This document shows, in pieces, positions 31,052-42,578 of a DNA stretch of 64,000 bases. Numbering within the stretch: position 1 is the first letter of the stretch; every line of letters begins with the position of its first letter. A program made the position numbers and the translations under genes. Source of the stretch: Pseudomonas sp. R5-89-07 (GTDB taxonomy: Bacteria; Pseudomonadota; Gammaproteobacteria; Pseudomonadales; Pseudomonadaceae). The stretch is taken from contig NZ_CP027727.1 in assembly GCF_003851685.1 (NCBI RefSeq), positions 5,766,001 to 5,830,000 on the forward strand, given 5' to 3'. The notes beneath the pieces are model-generated. The model saw nothing but the letters and a program-made list of their open reading frames with translations, had not been told where the DNA came from and searched no databases.

Positions 31052-31507
31052 ATGCACGCTTTGCAAGCCAAGATCCTCGACCCCCGCATCGGTAGCGAAT
31101 TCCCGCTCCCGGCCTACGCCACCCCAGGCTCCGCCGGCCTGGACCTGCGCGCCATGCTCAAGCAAGACACTGTGCTTGAGCCGGGCCAGACGATCCTGAT
31201 CCCCACCGGCCTGTCGATCTACGTCGGCGACCCAGGCCTGGCAGCCTTGATCCTGCCGCGCTCCGGCCTGGGCCACAAACACGGCATCGTGCTGGGCAAC
31301 CTGGTGGGCCTGATCGACTCCGACTACCAGGGCGAGTTGATGGTGTCGTGCTGGAACCGTGGCCAGACCGCGTTCAACATTGCGGTCGGCGAGCGTATCG
31401 CTCAACTGGTGCTGGTGCCGGTGGTACAGGCGCATTTCGAACTGGTGCAGGAATTCGACGAAACCCAGCGCGGCGCAGGTGGTTTCGGGCATTCCGGCAG
31501 CCACTGA
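31052..31507 (+). CDS. dut: Deoxyuridine 5'-triphosphate nucleotidohydrolase
   Basis: A 151-residue trimeric dUTPase that removes dUTP and makes dUMP. The five family motifs are visible, including [11 protein letters not shown] (I), [11 protein letters not shown] (II), [10 protein letters not shown] (III) and the flexible C-terminal [10 protein letters not shown] (V). The ATG at 31052 gives the usual [12 protein letters not shown] start and better spacing from CAGG than the ATG at 31046 that overlaps the coaBC stop. Confidence 0.97.
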   Translation: MHALQAKILDPRIGSEFPLPAYATPGSAGLDLRAMLKQDTVLEPGQTILIPTGLSIYVGDPGLAALILPRSGLGHKHGIVLGNLVGLIDSDYQGELMVSCWNRGQTAFNIAVGERIAQLVLVPVVQAHFELVQEFDETQRGAGGFGHSGSH

Positions 31508-31772
31508 CTAAGCTGAACCTGGCCGGGCGCAATTGTGCCCGGCCAGCCGCCACCGCCCGGCTTTTCAGGATGAAGAATGCGCGAACGGTATCAGCGTGAT
31601 TTCTACAATAAAATCAAATGGTTACACGATACGCAACACGACGCTGCGGTGCCGATGGCACTTTTACACCACGAACTCTCTGCCGAAAACGCCGTCATAC
31701 CCTTCAGTTTGAGCCTGCCGGCCAGCCACACCAGGCCAGCCTTGCCCCCTTTCAGATGGAGTTCCCCCCGCG

Positions 31773-33170
31773 ATGAGTACCGCAGCCCGTGTAGCCCCGA
31801 CTTTTCCCGACAGCATCTTTCGCGCCTATGACATTCGTGGCGTGGTGCCCAAGACCCTGACCGCCGAAACCGCCTACTGGATCGGCCGCGCCATCGGCTC
31901 ACAGAGCCTGGCCCAGGGCGAGCCGAATGTTTCGGTGGGCCGTGACGGCCGCCTGTCCGGCCCGGAGCTGGTGGAGCAACTGATCCAGGGCCTGGCAGAC
32001 AGTGGTTGCCATGTCAGCGATGTCGGGCTGGTGCCCACGCCTGCCCTGTATTACGCCGCCAACGTGCTGGCCGGCAAGTCTGGCGTGATGCTTACCGGCA
32101 GCCACAACCCGTCGGACTACAACGGGTTCAAGATCGTCATCGCCGGCGACACCCTCGCTAACGAACAGATCCAGGCCCTGCACACGCGCCTGAAAACCAA
32201 CGACCTGACCAGCGGCAACGGCAGCATCACCAAGGTCGACATCCTGCAACGCTACTCCGACGAAATCACCCGTGACGTGAAGCTCGCTCGCCGCCTGAAA
32301 GTGGTGGTCGACTGCGGCAACGGCGCGGCCGGCGTGATCGCTCCGCAACTGCTCGAAGCGCTGAACTGCGAAGTGATCCCGCTGTTCTGCGACGTCGACG
32401 GCCACTTCCCCAACCATCACCCGGACCCAGGCAAGCCTGAAAACCTGGTGGACCTGATCGCCAAGGTCAAGGAGGTGGGCGCAGACGTAGGCCTGGCCTT
32501 CGACGGCGACGGTGACCGCGTAGGCGTGGTGACCGAAACCGGAGAGATCGTATTCCCCGACCGCCTGTTGATGCTATTCGCCCGTGACGTGGTGGCGCGC
32601 AATGCCAATGCTGAAATCATCTTCGACGTTAAATGCACCCGTCGCCTCACGCCCCTGATCAAGGAATACGGCGGCCGCCCGCTGATGTGGAAGACCGGTC
32701 ACTCGTTGATCAAAAAGAAAATGAAGGAAACCGGCGCCCTGCTGGCCGGTGAAATGAGCGGTCACGTGTTCTTCAAGGAGCGTTGGTTCGGTTTTGACGA
32801 TGGCATTTACAGTGCTGCACGTCTGCTGGAGATCCTCAGCAAGGAAAAATCCACGGCAGAGGAGCTGTTTCAGACCTTCCCGAACGATATTTCTACGCCA
32901 GAGATCAATATCCATGTGACCGAAGAGAGCAAATTCAGCATCATTGACGCACTGCACGATGCGCAATGGGGCGAAGGCGCCAACCTGACCACCATTGATG
33001 GTGTGCGAGTCGATTACGCCAAAGGCTGGGGCCTGGTGCGCGCGTCCAACACCACACCGGTGCTGGTGCTGCGCTTCGAGGCGGATACCGAGGCTGAGTT
33101 GCAGCGCATCAAGGACGTCTTCCACGTCCAGTTGAAACGTGTTGCCCCTGATCTCCAATTACCGTTCTGA
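31773..33170 (+). CDS. algC: Phosphomannomutase/phosphoglucomutase
   Basis: A 465-residue alpha-D-phosphohexomutase that supplies mannose-1-P and glucose-1-P for alginate, LPS and other surface sugars. The phosphoserine is Ser110 in TGSHNPSDYNG, the magnesium loop is DGDGDR and the sugar loop GEMSGH. Length fits the short P. aeruginosa form (463 residues). The 265 bases between dut and algC hold no supported gene. It is followed at once by argB, 19 bases later. Confidence 0.96.
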   Translation: MSTAARVAPTFPDSIFRAYDIRGVVPKTLTAETAYWIGRAIGSQSLAQGEPNVSVGRDGRLSGPELVEQLIQGLADSGCHVSDVGLVPTPALYYAANVLAGKSGVMLTGSHNPSDYNGFKIVIAGDTLANEQIQALHTRLKTNDLTSGNGSITKVDILQRYSDEITRDVKLARRLKVVVDCGNGAAGVIAPQLLEALNCEVIPLFCDVDGHFPNHHPDPGKPENLVDLIAKVKEVGADVGLAFDGDGDRVGVVTETGEIVFPDRLLMLFARDVVARNANAEIIFDVKCTRRLTPLIKEYGGRPLMWKTGHSLIKKKMKETGALLAGEMSGHVFFKERWFGFDDGIYSAARLLEILSKEKSTAEELFQTFPNDISTPEINIHVTEESKFSIIDALHDAQWGEGANLTTIDGVRVDYAKGWGLVRASNTTPVLVLRFEADTEAELQRIKDVFHVQLKRVAPDLQLPF

Positions 33171-33189
33171 TTTTTTACCGGAGCCCTGA

Positions 33190-34095
<906 letters not shown>

Positions 34096-34099
34096 ACAC

Positions 34100-34233
34100 A
34101 AAAAGCCCCAGCTCCCTGTAGGAGCGAGCTTGCTCGCGAAGAACGTCAACGATGACGCGTTTATTCTGGATAAACGCGGCGCCTTCAAGTTTTTCGCGAG
34201 CAAGCTCGCTCCTACAGGAGGGTGGGGCTTTTT
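34100..34233. terminator. argB/pyrE terminator interrupted by a REPIN
   Basis: AAAAAGCCCCA (34100-34110) and TGGGGCTTTTT (34223-34233) are perfect complements with T and A tracts in the right places for a bidirectional terminator, but 112 bases lie between them. Most of that insert is the REPIN at 34117-34216. The next bases inside the arms (GCTCCC and GAGGG) also partly pair. Confidence 0.75.
34117..34216. repeat. REPIN, GAGCGAGCTTGCTCGC family, inside a terminator stem
   Basis: A 100-base element with terminal inverted arms TGTAGGAGCGAGCTTGCTCG and its reverse complement. It matches the element at 24221-24320 in arms and length and differs in the spacer. It lies between the convergent argB and pyrE genes. 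Confidence 0.93.
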
Positions 34234-34245
34234 GCTGTGCGGCGT

Positions 34246-34893
34246 TTATTGAACGCCGAACTGCTCGCGGTATGCCTTGACCGCCGGCAAGTGCTGCTTG
34301 AGCTGCGGATCATCTTCCAGGAACTGCAACACCTGGTTCAACGACACGATGCTCACCACCGGAATGCCGAAGTCACGCTCCACTTCCTGGATCGCCGACA
34401 ACTCACCGTTGCCGCGCTCCTGGCGGTTCAGCGCAATCAGCACACCCGCCGCCTTGGCGCCGTCCTGGGAAGCGATGATCTGCATCACTTCGCGGATGGC
34501 GGTGCCGGCGGTGATCACGTCGTCGATGATCAGCACATTGCCCGTCAGCGGCGCGCCCACCAGGCTGCCGCCTTCGCCGTGAGCCTTGGCTTCCTTGCGG
34601 TTGAAGCACCACGGCAGGTCCTGCCCGTGATGTTCCGCCAGGGCCACCGCGGTAGCAGCGGCCAGGGGAATGCCCTTGTAGGCCGGGCCGAACAGAACGT
34701 CGAAGGAAATACCGCTCTCAACGATGGCCGCCGCGTAGAAACGCCCCAGCTGGGCCAGGGCCGAACCCGAGTTGAACAAGCCAGCATTGAAGAAGTACGG
34801 GCTGGTACGCCCGGACTTGAGGGTGAACTCACCGAAGCGCAAAACCCCGCGATCGATGGCAAAACGAATGAAATCGCGTTGATACGCCTGCAT
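34246..34893 (-). CDS. pyrE: Orotate phosphoribosyltransferase
   Basis: A 215-residue type I phosphoribosyltransferase that makes OMP from orotate and PRPP. The PRPP motif is [16 protein letters not shown], and the N-terminal [16 protein letters not shown] is typical. The ATG at 34893 ([12 protein letters not shown]) follows GAGGC; an ATG seven codons earlier is less likely. It is divergent from crc across only 82 bases that hold a perfect palindrome. Confidence 0.96.
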   Translation of the reverse strand: MQAYQRDFIRFAIDRGVLRFGEFTLKSGRTSPYFFNAGLFNSGSALAQLGRFYAAAIVESGISFDVLFGPAYKGIPLAAATAVALAEHHGQDLPWCFNRKEAKAHGEGGSLVGAPLTGNVLIIDDVITAGTAIREVMQIIASQDGAKAAGVLIALNRQERGNGELSAIQEVERDFGIPVVSIVSLNQVLQFLEDDPQLKQHLPAVKAYREQFGVQ

Positions 34894-34937
34894 GAAAAAA
34901 GCCTCAGATACCACGGATTTAGCTAATTAGGTAGACG

Positions 34938-34954
34938 GCGTGTATCATACACGC
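34938..34954. promoter_or_regulatory. 17-base perfect palindrome in the pyrE/crc promoter gap
   Basis: GCGTGTATCATACACGC reads the same on both strands apart from its central base. Within it TATCAT (plus) and TATGAT (minus) are both plausible -10 hexamers, one for each gene. A plus-strand TTAGCT lies 18 bases before TATCAT. This may be an operator, or two overlapping -10 elements facing apart. Confidence 0.55.
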
Positions 34955-34975
34955 ACGCGATTTTTGGGGCCATTT

Positions 34976-35755
34976 ATGCGGATCATCAGTGTGAACGTTA
35001 ATGGTATTCAGGCTGCAGTCGAGCGTGGTTTGCTCAGTTGGCTGCAAGCTCAGAATGCCGACGTCATCTGCCTGCAGGACACCCGCGCCTCCGCCTTTGA
35101 ACTGGACGACCCAGCCTTCCAACTGGATGGCTACTTCCTTTATGCCTGCGACGCCGAAGTGCCCACCCAAGGTGGCGTGGCTTTGTACTCGCGGTTGCAA
35201 CCCAAGGCGGTCATCAGCGGCCTCGGCTTCGAGACAGCCGACCGCTACGGGCGCTACCTGCAAGCCGATTTCGACAAGGTCAGCATCGCGACCTTGCTGC
35301 TTCCTTCGGGGCAGAACGGCGATGAAGACTTGAACCAGAAATTCAAGCTAATGGACGATTTCGCCCGTTATCTGGATAAACAGCGACGCAAACGTCGCGA
35401 GTACATTTATTGTGGCTCGCTGTACGTGGCGCAACAGAAGCTGGATATCAAGAACTGGCGCGACAGCCAGCAATCCCCAGGTTTCCTGGCGCCGGAACGG
35501 GCCTGGATGGACGAGATTGTCGGCAACATGGGCTATGTCGACGCCCTGCGCGAAGTCAGCCGCGAAGGCGACCAGTACAGCTGGTGGCCGGATAACGAAC
35601 AGGCCGAGATGCTCAACTTGGGTTGGCGTTTCGACTACCAGCTGCTGACCCCGGGTCTGCGCCGGTTCGTGCGCAGTGCACGCTTGCCGCGCCAGCCGCG
35701 CTTCTCGCAGCACGCGCCACTGATCGTGGACTACGACTGGACCTTGACCATCTAG
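34976..35755 (+). CDS. crc: Catabolite repression control protein Crc
   Basis: A 259-residue protein of the exonuclease/endonuclease/phosphatase fold. In Pseudomonas it has no nuclease activity and acts with Hfq on A-rich mRNA sites to block translation of genes for less-preferred carbon sources. The sequence is the standard Crc, starting MRIISVNVNGIQAAVERG and ending APLIVDYDWTLTI. Length is exactly that of the P. aeruginosa protein. It is divergent from pyrE, the conserved arrangement in the genus. A terminator follows. Confidence 0.97.
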   Translation: MRIISVNVNGIQAAVERGLLSWLQAQNADVICLQDTRASAFELDDPAFQLDGYFLYACDAEVPTQGGVALYSRLQPKAVISGLGFETADRYGRYLQADFDKVSIATLLLPSGQNGDEDLNQKFKLMDDFARYLDKQRRKRREYIYCGSLYVAQQKLDIKNWRDSQQSPGFLAPERAWMDEIVGNMGYVDALREVSREGDQYSWWPDNEQAEMLNLGWRFDYQLLTPGLRRFVRSARLPRQPRFSQHAPLIVDYDWTLTI

Positions 35756-35771
35756 GTCTTTTTCCAGGCAC

Positions 35772-35802
35772 AAAAAAACCGACAGCGATGTCGGTTTTTT
35801 TG
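35772..35802. terminator. Bidirectional terminator between crc and the DUF4870 gene
   Basis: ACCGACA and TGTCGGT arms with a short GCGA loop, seven A residues before and seven T residues after. It lies between the convergent crc and DUF4870 genes. Confidence 0.9.
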
Positions 35803-35812
35803 TGGGCGGCTA

Positions 35813-36184
35813 TTATTTGACCAGGCGCCAGGTCAGTGGATAGCGATAGGCAATCCCCTTATTGGCTTTGATACTGCCGATGATGGTCAGCACCACCGTG
35901 GCAATCGCCAGGGCAATCATCAGGAAGAAACCAATCACTGCGAAGGCCAGCACGATGCAAGCGATCCAGGCGATGGCGACGGTGATCTGGAAATTCAGCG
36001 CTTCCTTGCCCTGATCGTCGATAAACGCATCCTGTTCTTTCTTCATCTGCCACAGGATCAGTGGCCCCACAACGCTGCCGAAGGGGAACACAAACCCCAG
36101 AAACGCCGCGAGATGGCACAACATCGCCGCCTGCCGCACTTCGTAGGAAGGCGCAGGCACCGGCATTTGGCTGTCGTCATTCAT
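35813..36184 (-). CDS. DUF4870-domain small membrane protein
   Basis: A 123-residue inner-membrane protein with hydrophobic segments at about residues 19-45, 68-85 and 86-105, and the DUF4870 core WQMKKEQDAFIDDQGKEALN between the first two. The C-terminal end is YRYPLTWRLVK. It keeps its place between crc and rph as in P. aeruginosa (PA5333). It lies 22 bases after the rph stop on the same strand. The function is unknown. Confidence 0.88.
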   Translation of the reverse strand: MNDDSQMPVPAPSYEVRQAAMLCHLAAFLGFVFPFGSVVGPLILWQMKKEQDAFIDDQGKEALNFQITVAIAWIACIVLAFAVIGFFLMIALAIATVVLTIIGSIKANKGIAYRYPLTWRLVK

Positions 36185-36206
36185 GGCGTTTCTCCTTGAG
36201 ACCGGC

Positions 36207-36929
36207 TCAGTCAGCCAATGCGGCGTTTTGCAGTTCGAAAATTTCGCTCATGCCTTTCTGGGCCAGGGCCAGCATGGCGTTCAGCTCGGCGGGCTGGAAT
36301 GGCGCGCCTTCGGCGGTGCCCTGCACTTCGATGAAACCACCGGTGCTGGTCATGACCACATTCAGGTCGGTCTCGGCGGCCGAATCTTCCAGGTAGTCCA
36401 GGTCCAGCACAGGCTCGCCCTGGTACATACCGACCGAGACGGCAGCGATCATCTGCTTGAGCGGGTCACCGCCTTTGAGGCCGCCGCGCTTCTTGATCAC
36501 TTTGAGTGCATCAACCAAGGCCACCATGGCGCCGGTGATCGACGCGGTGCGGGTGCCGCCATCGGCCTGAATCACGTCGCAGTCGACATACAGGGTCACA
36601 TCGCCCAGCTTGGACATGTCCAGGGCGGCGCGCAGCGAGCGGCCGATCAGGCGCTGGATTTCCAGGGTACGCCCGCCTTGCTTGCCACGGCTGGCTTCAC
36701 GCTGGTTACGTTCGCCCGTGGCGCGCGGCAGCATGCCGTACTCGGCGGTCAACCAACCCTGGCCCTGGCCCTTGAGGAACCGCGGCACGCCGTTCTCGAC
36801 GCTGACGGTGCAGATCACCTTGGTATCGCCAAACTCGACCAGTACGGACCCCTCGGCGTGTTTGGTGTAGTTGCGGGTGATGCGGATCGAGCGGAGCTGA
36901 TCGGCGGCGCGACCACTTGGACGTTTCAT
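36207..36929 (-). CDS. rph: Ribonuclease PH
   Basis: A 240-residue phosphorolytic 3'-5' exoribonuclease that trims tRNA 3' ends using phosphate. It starts [13 protein letters not shown] at 36929 and shows the family run LLPRAT(GER), [14 protein letters not shown] and the C-terminal GTAEGAPFQ. The reading frame is open for 13 more codons upstream, but the conserved start is clear. It is intact, unlike the frameshifted rph of E. coli K-12 MG1655. It is divergent from yicC. Confidence 0.97.
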   Translation of the reverse strand: MKRPSGRAADQLRSIRITRNYTKHAEGSVLVEFGDTKVICTVSVENGVPRFLKGQGQGWLTAEYGMLPRATGERNQREASRGKQGGRTLEIQRLIGRSLRAALDMSKLGDVTLYVDCDVIQADGGTRTASITGAMVALVDALKVIKKRGGLKGGDPLKQMIAAVSVGMYQGEPVLDLDYLEDSAAETDLNVVMTSTGGFIEVQGTAEGAPFQPAELNAMLALAQKGMSEIFELQNAALAD

Positions 36930-37145
36930 AGGGGATACCTGTACTGAGGACGAAAAACTGCCGAGCATTATAGAGCCGCCAGCCGATTCGGGGCACTTCT
37001 AAAAATCCGGTTACGAATACGCGGTCTATCGCCCATTGTTTGGGCGCACCCGCCCCACTGCGCTACACTCCTGCGCCTTCGCAGCCTGTCGGCTCCCATT
37101 TCATTATCATCCCGTGTTTGCGGGACTGCATCGCGAGGTACCTCC

Positions 37146-38640
<1,495 letters not shown>

Positions 38641-38708
38641 TTGGCCCTTCCCAAAACCGCTGCGAGGGCTTTACATTGGCACTTGTAGCGGTTTCGCGAG
38701 GGCCTGCT

Positions 38709-38744
38709 AAAAATCAGCGCTTCCCTAAACGCCGGTGATTTTTT
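38709..38744 (+). terminator. Possible terminator between gmk and rpoZ
   Basis: AAAAATCA and TGATTTTTT arms with a short GCG/CGC pair inside and a T run at the end. The stem is AT-rich and imperfect, so efficiency is uncertain. A second inverted repeat, AAACCGCT (38654-38661) with AGCGGTTT (38687-38694), lies upstream in the same gap. Confidence 0.45.
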
Positions 38745-38807
38745 AAACTGCTCAGTCCGCTCGCCCAACCGGGCAGCGCGCATCTTGCATTCGCTCCGAG
38801 GAATACC

Positions 38808-39071
38808 ATGGCCCGCGTAACCGTTGAAGACTGCCTAGAACACGTGGATAACCGCTTTGAGCTGGTCATGCTCTCTACCAAGCGTGCCCGTCAACTGGCC
38901 ACTGGCGGCAAAGAGCCCCTGGTCCAGTGGGAAAACGACAAACCTACCGTTGTAGCCCTGCGTGAAATCGCAGAAGGCCTGATGAGCTATGAGTTCATCG
39001 CCAACGCTGAAATCGTTGAAGACGAACCGCTGTTCGCAGCGTTCGAGGACGAGTCCAACGAGGCCGTCTAA
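38808..39071 (+). CDS. rpoZ: RNA polymerase omega subunit
   Basis: An 87-residue omega subunit that helps assemble RNA polymerase and forms part of a ppGpp site in E. coli. It begins [20 protein letters not shown] and carries the conserved KRARQL and ALREIAEGL segments. The ATG follows CGAGGAA. It precedes spoT by 60 bases. Confidence 0.97.
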   Translation: MARVTVEDCLEHVDNRFELVMLSTKRARQLATGGKEPLVQWENDKPTVVALREIAEGLMSYEFIANAEIVEDEPLFAAFEDESNEAV

Positions 39072-39131
39072 GCCTATGCCTGGTCGACGTAGCACGGCGC
39101 GGGGTCACAACCTTCGGCAGGAGTTCACACT

Positions 39132-41237
39132 TTGCCGAGCATAGACGCCCTCGCCGATCGCTTATCGGCCTACCTCGGCCCCGACCAGGTCAACCTGGTC
39201 CGCCGAGCGTATTTCTACGCCGAACAGGCTCACGACGGCCAACGCCGTCGGAGCGGCGAGGCGTATGTCACCCATCCTCTTGCGGTGGCCAATATCCTGG
39301 CCGACATGCACATGGACCATCAGAGCCTGATGGCCGCGATGCTGCATGACGTGATCGAAGACACCGGCATCGCCAAGGAAGCGCTCAGCGCGCAATTTGG
39401 CGAAACCGTGGCCGAACTGGTCGACGGGGTCAGCAAACTGACCCAGATGAACTTCGAAACCAAGGCCGAAGCCCAGGCGGAAAACTTCCAGAAGATGGCC
39501 ATGGCCATGGCCCGCGATATCCGCGTGATCCTGGTCAAGCTGGCCGACCGGCTGCACAACATGCGCACGCTGGAAGTGCTCTCCGGCGAAAAACGCCGGC
39601 GCATCGCCAAGGAAACCCTGGAAATCTACGCGCCCATCGCCAACCGGCTGGGCATGCATGCCATTCGTATCGAGTTCGAAGACCTCGGCTTCAAGGCCAT
39701 GCACCCGATGCGCTCGGCGCGCATTTACCAGGCGGTCAAGCGCGCCCGGGGCAACCGCAAGGAAATCGTCAACAAGATCGAAGAGTCCCTGAGCCATTGC
39801 CTGGCGGTCGACGAGATCGAAGGCGAAGTCAGCGGGCGGCAGAAACACATCTACGGCATCTACAAGAAGATGCGCGGCAAGCGTCGGGCCTTCAACGAGA
39901 TCATGGACGTGTATGCGTTCAGGATCATCGTCGACAAGGTCGACACCTGCTACCGCGTGCTGGGCGCTGTACATAATTTGTACAAACCTTTGCCGGGTCG
40001 TTTCAAAGACTACATCGCCATTCCCAAGGCCAACGGCTACCAGTCGCTGCATACCACGCTGTTCGGTATGCACGGTGTGCCGATCGAGATCCAGATCCGC
40101 ACCCGCGAGATGGAAGAGATGGCCAACAACGGCATCGCGGCGCACTGGCTGTACAAGTCCAGCGGCGACGAGCAGCCAAAAGGCACCCATGCCCGTGCCC
40201 GCCAGTGGGTCAAGGGCGTGCTGGAAATGCAGCAACGTGCCGGCAACTCCCTGGAATTCATTGAAAGCGTGAAGATCGACCTGTTCCCGGACGAGGTCTA
40301 CGTGTTCACGCCCAAGGGCCGGATCATGGAGCTGCCCAAAGGCTCCACGGCGGTGGACTTTGCCTACGCGGTGCACACCGATGTGGGCAACAGCTGCATC
40401 GCCTGCCGCATCAACCGACGCCTGGCCCCGCTGTCAGAACCGCTGCAAAGCGGCTCCACGGTGGAGATCGTCAGTGCGCCGGGCGCGCGGCCGAACCCGG
40501 CCTGGCTCAACTTCGTGGTCACCGGCAAGGCGCGTACGCACATCCGCCACGCCTTGAAACTGCAGCGCCGTTCCGAATCCATCAGCCTGGGCGAACGCCT
40601 GCTGAACAAGGTACTCAACGGTTTTGACAGCGCCCTGGACAAGATCCCGCAGGAGCGGGTGCAAGCGATGCTCCACGAGTATCGCCAGGAAACCATCGAA
40701 GACCTGCTCGAAGATATCGGCCTGGGCAACCGCATGGCCTACGTGGTTGCGCGTCGCCTGCTCGGCGAAGGCGAACAGCTACCGAGCCCCGAAGGCCCGC
40801 TGGCGATTCGCGGCACCGAGGGCCTGGTGCTCAGCTATGCCAAGTGCTGCACGCCGATTCCGGGCGACCCGATTGTCGGCCATTTGTCGGCGGGCAAAGG
40901 CATGGTGGTGCACCTGGACAACTGCCGCAATATCACCGAAATCCGCCACAACCCGGAAAAATGCATCCAGCTTTCGTGGGCCAAGGATGTCACCGGCGAA
41001 TTCAATGTCGAGCTGCGCGTGGAGCTCGAGCACCAACGCGGCTTGATCGCCCTGCTGGCCAGCAGCGTCAACGCGGCCGACGGCAATATCGAGAAAATCA
41101 GCATGGACGAACGCGATGGGCGCATCAGCGTGGTCCAGCTGGTGGTCAGCGTGCACGACCGTGTGCACCTGGCCCGCGTGATCAAGAAACTGCGTGCGTT
41201 GACCGGAGTGATCCGCATCACCCGCATGCGCGCGTAG
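39132..41237 (+). CDS. spoT: Bifunctional (p)ppGpp synthetase/hydrolase SpoT
   Basis: A 701-residue long RSH enzyme. The hydrolase HD domain has His48 and the HD pair at 72-73 (MLHDVIEDTG). The synthetase domain lies at about 230-350 (RVLGAVHNLYKPLPGRFKDYIAIPK region), then a TGS domain near 385-450, and a C-terminal ACT domain after about 625. The intact HD motif separates it from RelA. The start is TTG at 39132, nine bases after AGGAG at 39118-39122; this rare start may keep its level low. It follows rpoZ and precedes ridA. Confidence 0.96.
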   Translation: MPSIDALADRLSAYLGPDQVNLVRRAYFYAEQAHDGQRRRSGEAYVTHPLAVANILADMHMDHQSLMAAMLHDVIEDTGIAKEALSAQFGETVAELVDGVSKLTQMNFETKAEAQAENFQKMAMAMARDIRVILVKLADRLHNMRTLEVLSGEKRRRIAKETLEIYAPIANRLGMHAIRIEFEDLGFKAMHPMRSARIYQAVKRARGNRKEIVNKIEESLSHCLAVDEIEGEVSGRQKHIYGIYKKMRGKRRAFNEIMDVYAFRIIVDKVDTCYRVLGAVHNLYKPLPGRFKDYIAIPKANGYQSLHTTLFGMHGVPIEIQIRTREMEEMANNGIAAHWLYKSSGDEQPKGTHARARQWVKGVLEMQQRAGNSLEFIESVKIDLFPDEVYVFTPKGRIMELPKGSTAVDFAYAVHTDVGNSCIACRINRRLAPLSEPLQSGSTVEIVSAPGARPNPAWLNFVVTGKARTHIRHALKLQRRSESISLGERLLNKVLNGFDSALDKIPQERVQAMLHEYRQETIEDLLEDIGLGNRMAYVVARRLLGEGEQLPSPEGPLAIRGTEGLVLSYAKCCTPIPGDPIVGHLSAGKGMVVHLDNCRNITEIRHNPEKCIQLSWAKDVTGEFNVELRVELEHQRGLIALLASSVNAADGNIEKISMDERDGRISVVQLVVSVHDRVHLARVIKKLRALTGVIRITRMRA

Positions 41238-41276
41238 TTCTTCAAGCAAGCCATCGCCCATTACAAGGAGTCATTC

Positions 41277-41657
41277 ATGACCAAGACAGTAATCACCAGC
41301 GACAAAGCCCCTGCCGCCATCGGTACTTATTCCCAGGCGATCAAGGCGGGCAACACCGTCTACATGTCCGGCCAGATCCCGCTGGACCCAAAGACCATGG
41401 AACTGGTGGAAGGCTTCGAAGCACAGACCGTGCAGGTCTTCGAAAACCTCAAGTCCGTGGCTGAAGCAGCTGGCGGTTCGTTCAAGGACATCGTCAAGCT
41501 GAACATCTTCCTCACCGACCTGAGCCACTTCGCCAAGGTCAACGAGATCATGGGCAAGTACTTCGAACAGCCCTACCCAGCCCGCGCCGCCATCGGCGTT
41601 GCCGCCCTGCCAAAGGGTGCGCAGGTTGAAATGGACGCGATTCTGGTCATCGAATAA
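41277..41657 (+). CDS. ridA: Reactive intermediate/imine deaminase RidA
   Basis: A 126-residue RidA that hydrolyses 2-aminoacrylate and related enamines released by PLP enzymes. It carries [21 protein letters not shown] and the conserved arginine in [19 protein letters not shown]. The ATG follows AAGGAG. It lies 39 bases after spoT, the standard order in gamma-proteobacteria. It is the archetypal RidA of the genome, distinct from the dad-operon paralog at 15478. Confidence 0.96.
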   Translation: MTKTVITSDKAPAAIGTYSQAIKAGNTVYMSGQIPLDPKTMELVEGFEAQTVQVFENLKSVAEAAGGSFKDIVKLNIFLTDLSHFAKVNEIMGKYFEQPYPARAAIGVAALPKGAQVEMDAILVIE

Positions 41658-41712
41658 AAAACCCGGCGCAGCCTCAACCGCTGCGCCGACTTCGTTTCAG
41701 AAGGATTTAGTC

Positions 41713-42456
41713 ATGCGCAAAGCGCTTATCGCCTCTTCGTTGTTCGCCCTGCTGCTCGGCGGCTGTGCCAGCAACCCTGCCGATCTGGATGTGAGCGGTA
41801 CCTGGATCAACCAGGCCGCCATTGATGCGGCAGCCAAGGGCGGCCCTTTGCGTGAAGCCTTGCAGACCTTTGGCCCGAACCTGGAATGGGAGGTCAACAC
41901 CAAGGCCTTGCAGGCCCGCTACTACAACGGTTTTGAAGTCGCGGAAGGCAAGCTGCTGAGCGAAAAACCCGGGGCCTGGAGTGTGGACTTCTACGGCAGC
42001 TCTGCCACCGAGCTCAAGCGTAAAGGCAAAAAGCTGCTGCAACTGGCCAACGATAATGAGCCCGAGCAGCTGTTCACGCGCCCCCAGGACCCGGCTCCAG
42101 AAGGCGCGCCCCTGGGCGCCAACTTCGAGCGGGCGCTCTATGCAGCCTATATGGGCGGCGACTGGAAGATCACCGACGGCGTCGGCAATGGCGCAACGGT
42201 TCAGTTTCAGGCCAACGGTAAAGTCGCCGGCCTGCCTGGCGCCGACCAGTATTCCCTGTGCCTGGCCGGGGATTGCGCCTCCATGAGCGGTGGTTACGAC
42301 AGCCTCTGGCTGCAGGAAAATGGCGTGGGCAACCCGTGGATCTTTGCGCGCAAAGGCAAGCAACTGGAAATCTTCCAGGCAATTAACACCGCGCAGGCCG
42401 ATGAAGTGCCTTCCTTCACGCCTGGCCAGCGCCAATGGCTGCTTGAAAAGCAATAA
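41713..42456 (+). CDS. Lipoprotein of unknown function
   Basis: A 247-residue protein with a lipoprotein signal peptide (lipobox LLGGC, Cys18). The mature part has no recognised domain to my eye; it begins ASNPADLDVSGTWINQ and contains a mix of lipocalin-like short strands such as GDWKITDGVGNGATVQF. The ATG at 41713 follows AGAAGGA. It lies 55 bases after ridA and may be on the same transcript. Its place resembles that of hypothetical PA5340 in PAO1. No function is proposed. Confidence 0.85.
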   Translation: MRKALIASSLFALLLGGCASNPADLDVSGTWINQAAIDAAAKGGPLREALQTFGPNLEWEVNTKALQARYYNGFEVAEGKLLSEKPGAWSVDFYGSSATELKRKGKKLLQLANDNEPEQLFTRPQDPAPEGAPLGANFERALYAAYMGGDWKITDGVGNGATVQFQANGKVAGLPGADQYSLCLAGDCASMSGGYDSLWLQENGVGNPWIFARKGKQLEIFQAINTAQADEVPSFTPGQRQWLLEKQ

Positions 42457-42474
42457 CGGCTGCGACACAAATCC

Positions 42475-42569
42475 AAATGTAGGAGGGGGCTTGCCCCCGA
42501 TAGCGTTTCTTCAGTCAAACTCTCTTCGGCTGACACACCGTTATCGGGGGCAAGCCCCCTCCCACATTT
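42475..42569. repeat. REPIN, GGGGGCTTGCCCCC family
   Basis: Inverted REP arms AAATGTAGGAGGGGGCTTGC at the left and its near-complement ending CCTCCCACATTT at the right flank a short spacer. The left arm has one change (GTAGG for GTGGG). It lies between the convergent lipoprotein and SDR genes. Confidence 0.92.
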
Positions 42570-42578
42570 TGATCGAGT

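Noticed and set aside
31577..31831. An 84-codon frame between dut and algC
   Set aside because: It overlaps the algC start, lacks any recognised motif and has no convincing ribosome site; an N-terminal extension of algC is also not supported in frame.
41654..41700. Hairpin CGGCGCAG/CTGCGCCG after ridA as a terminator
   Set aside because: On the plus strand no T run follows, and the T run on the minus strand has no gene to serve; it may be only a weak pause.
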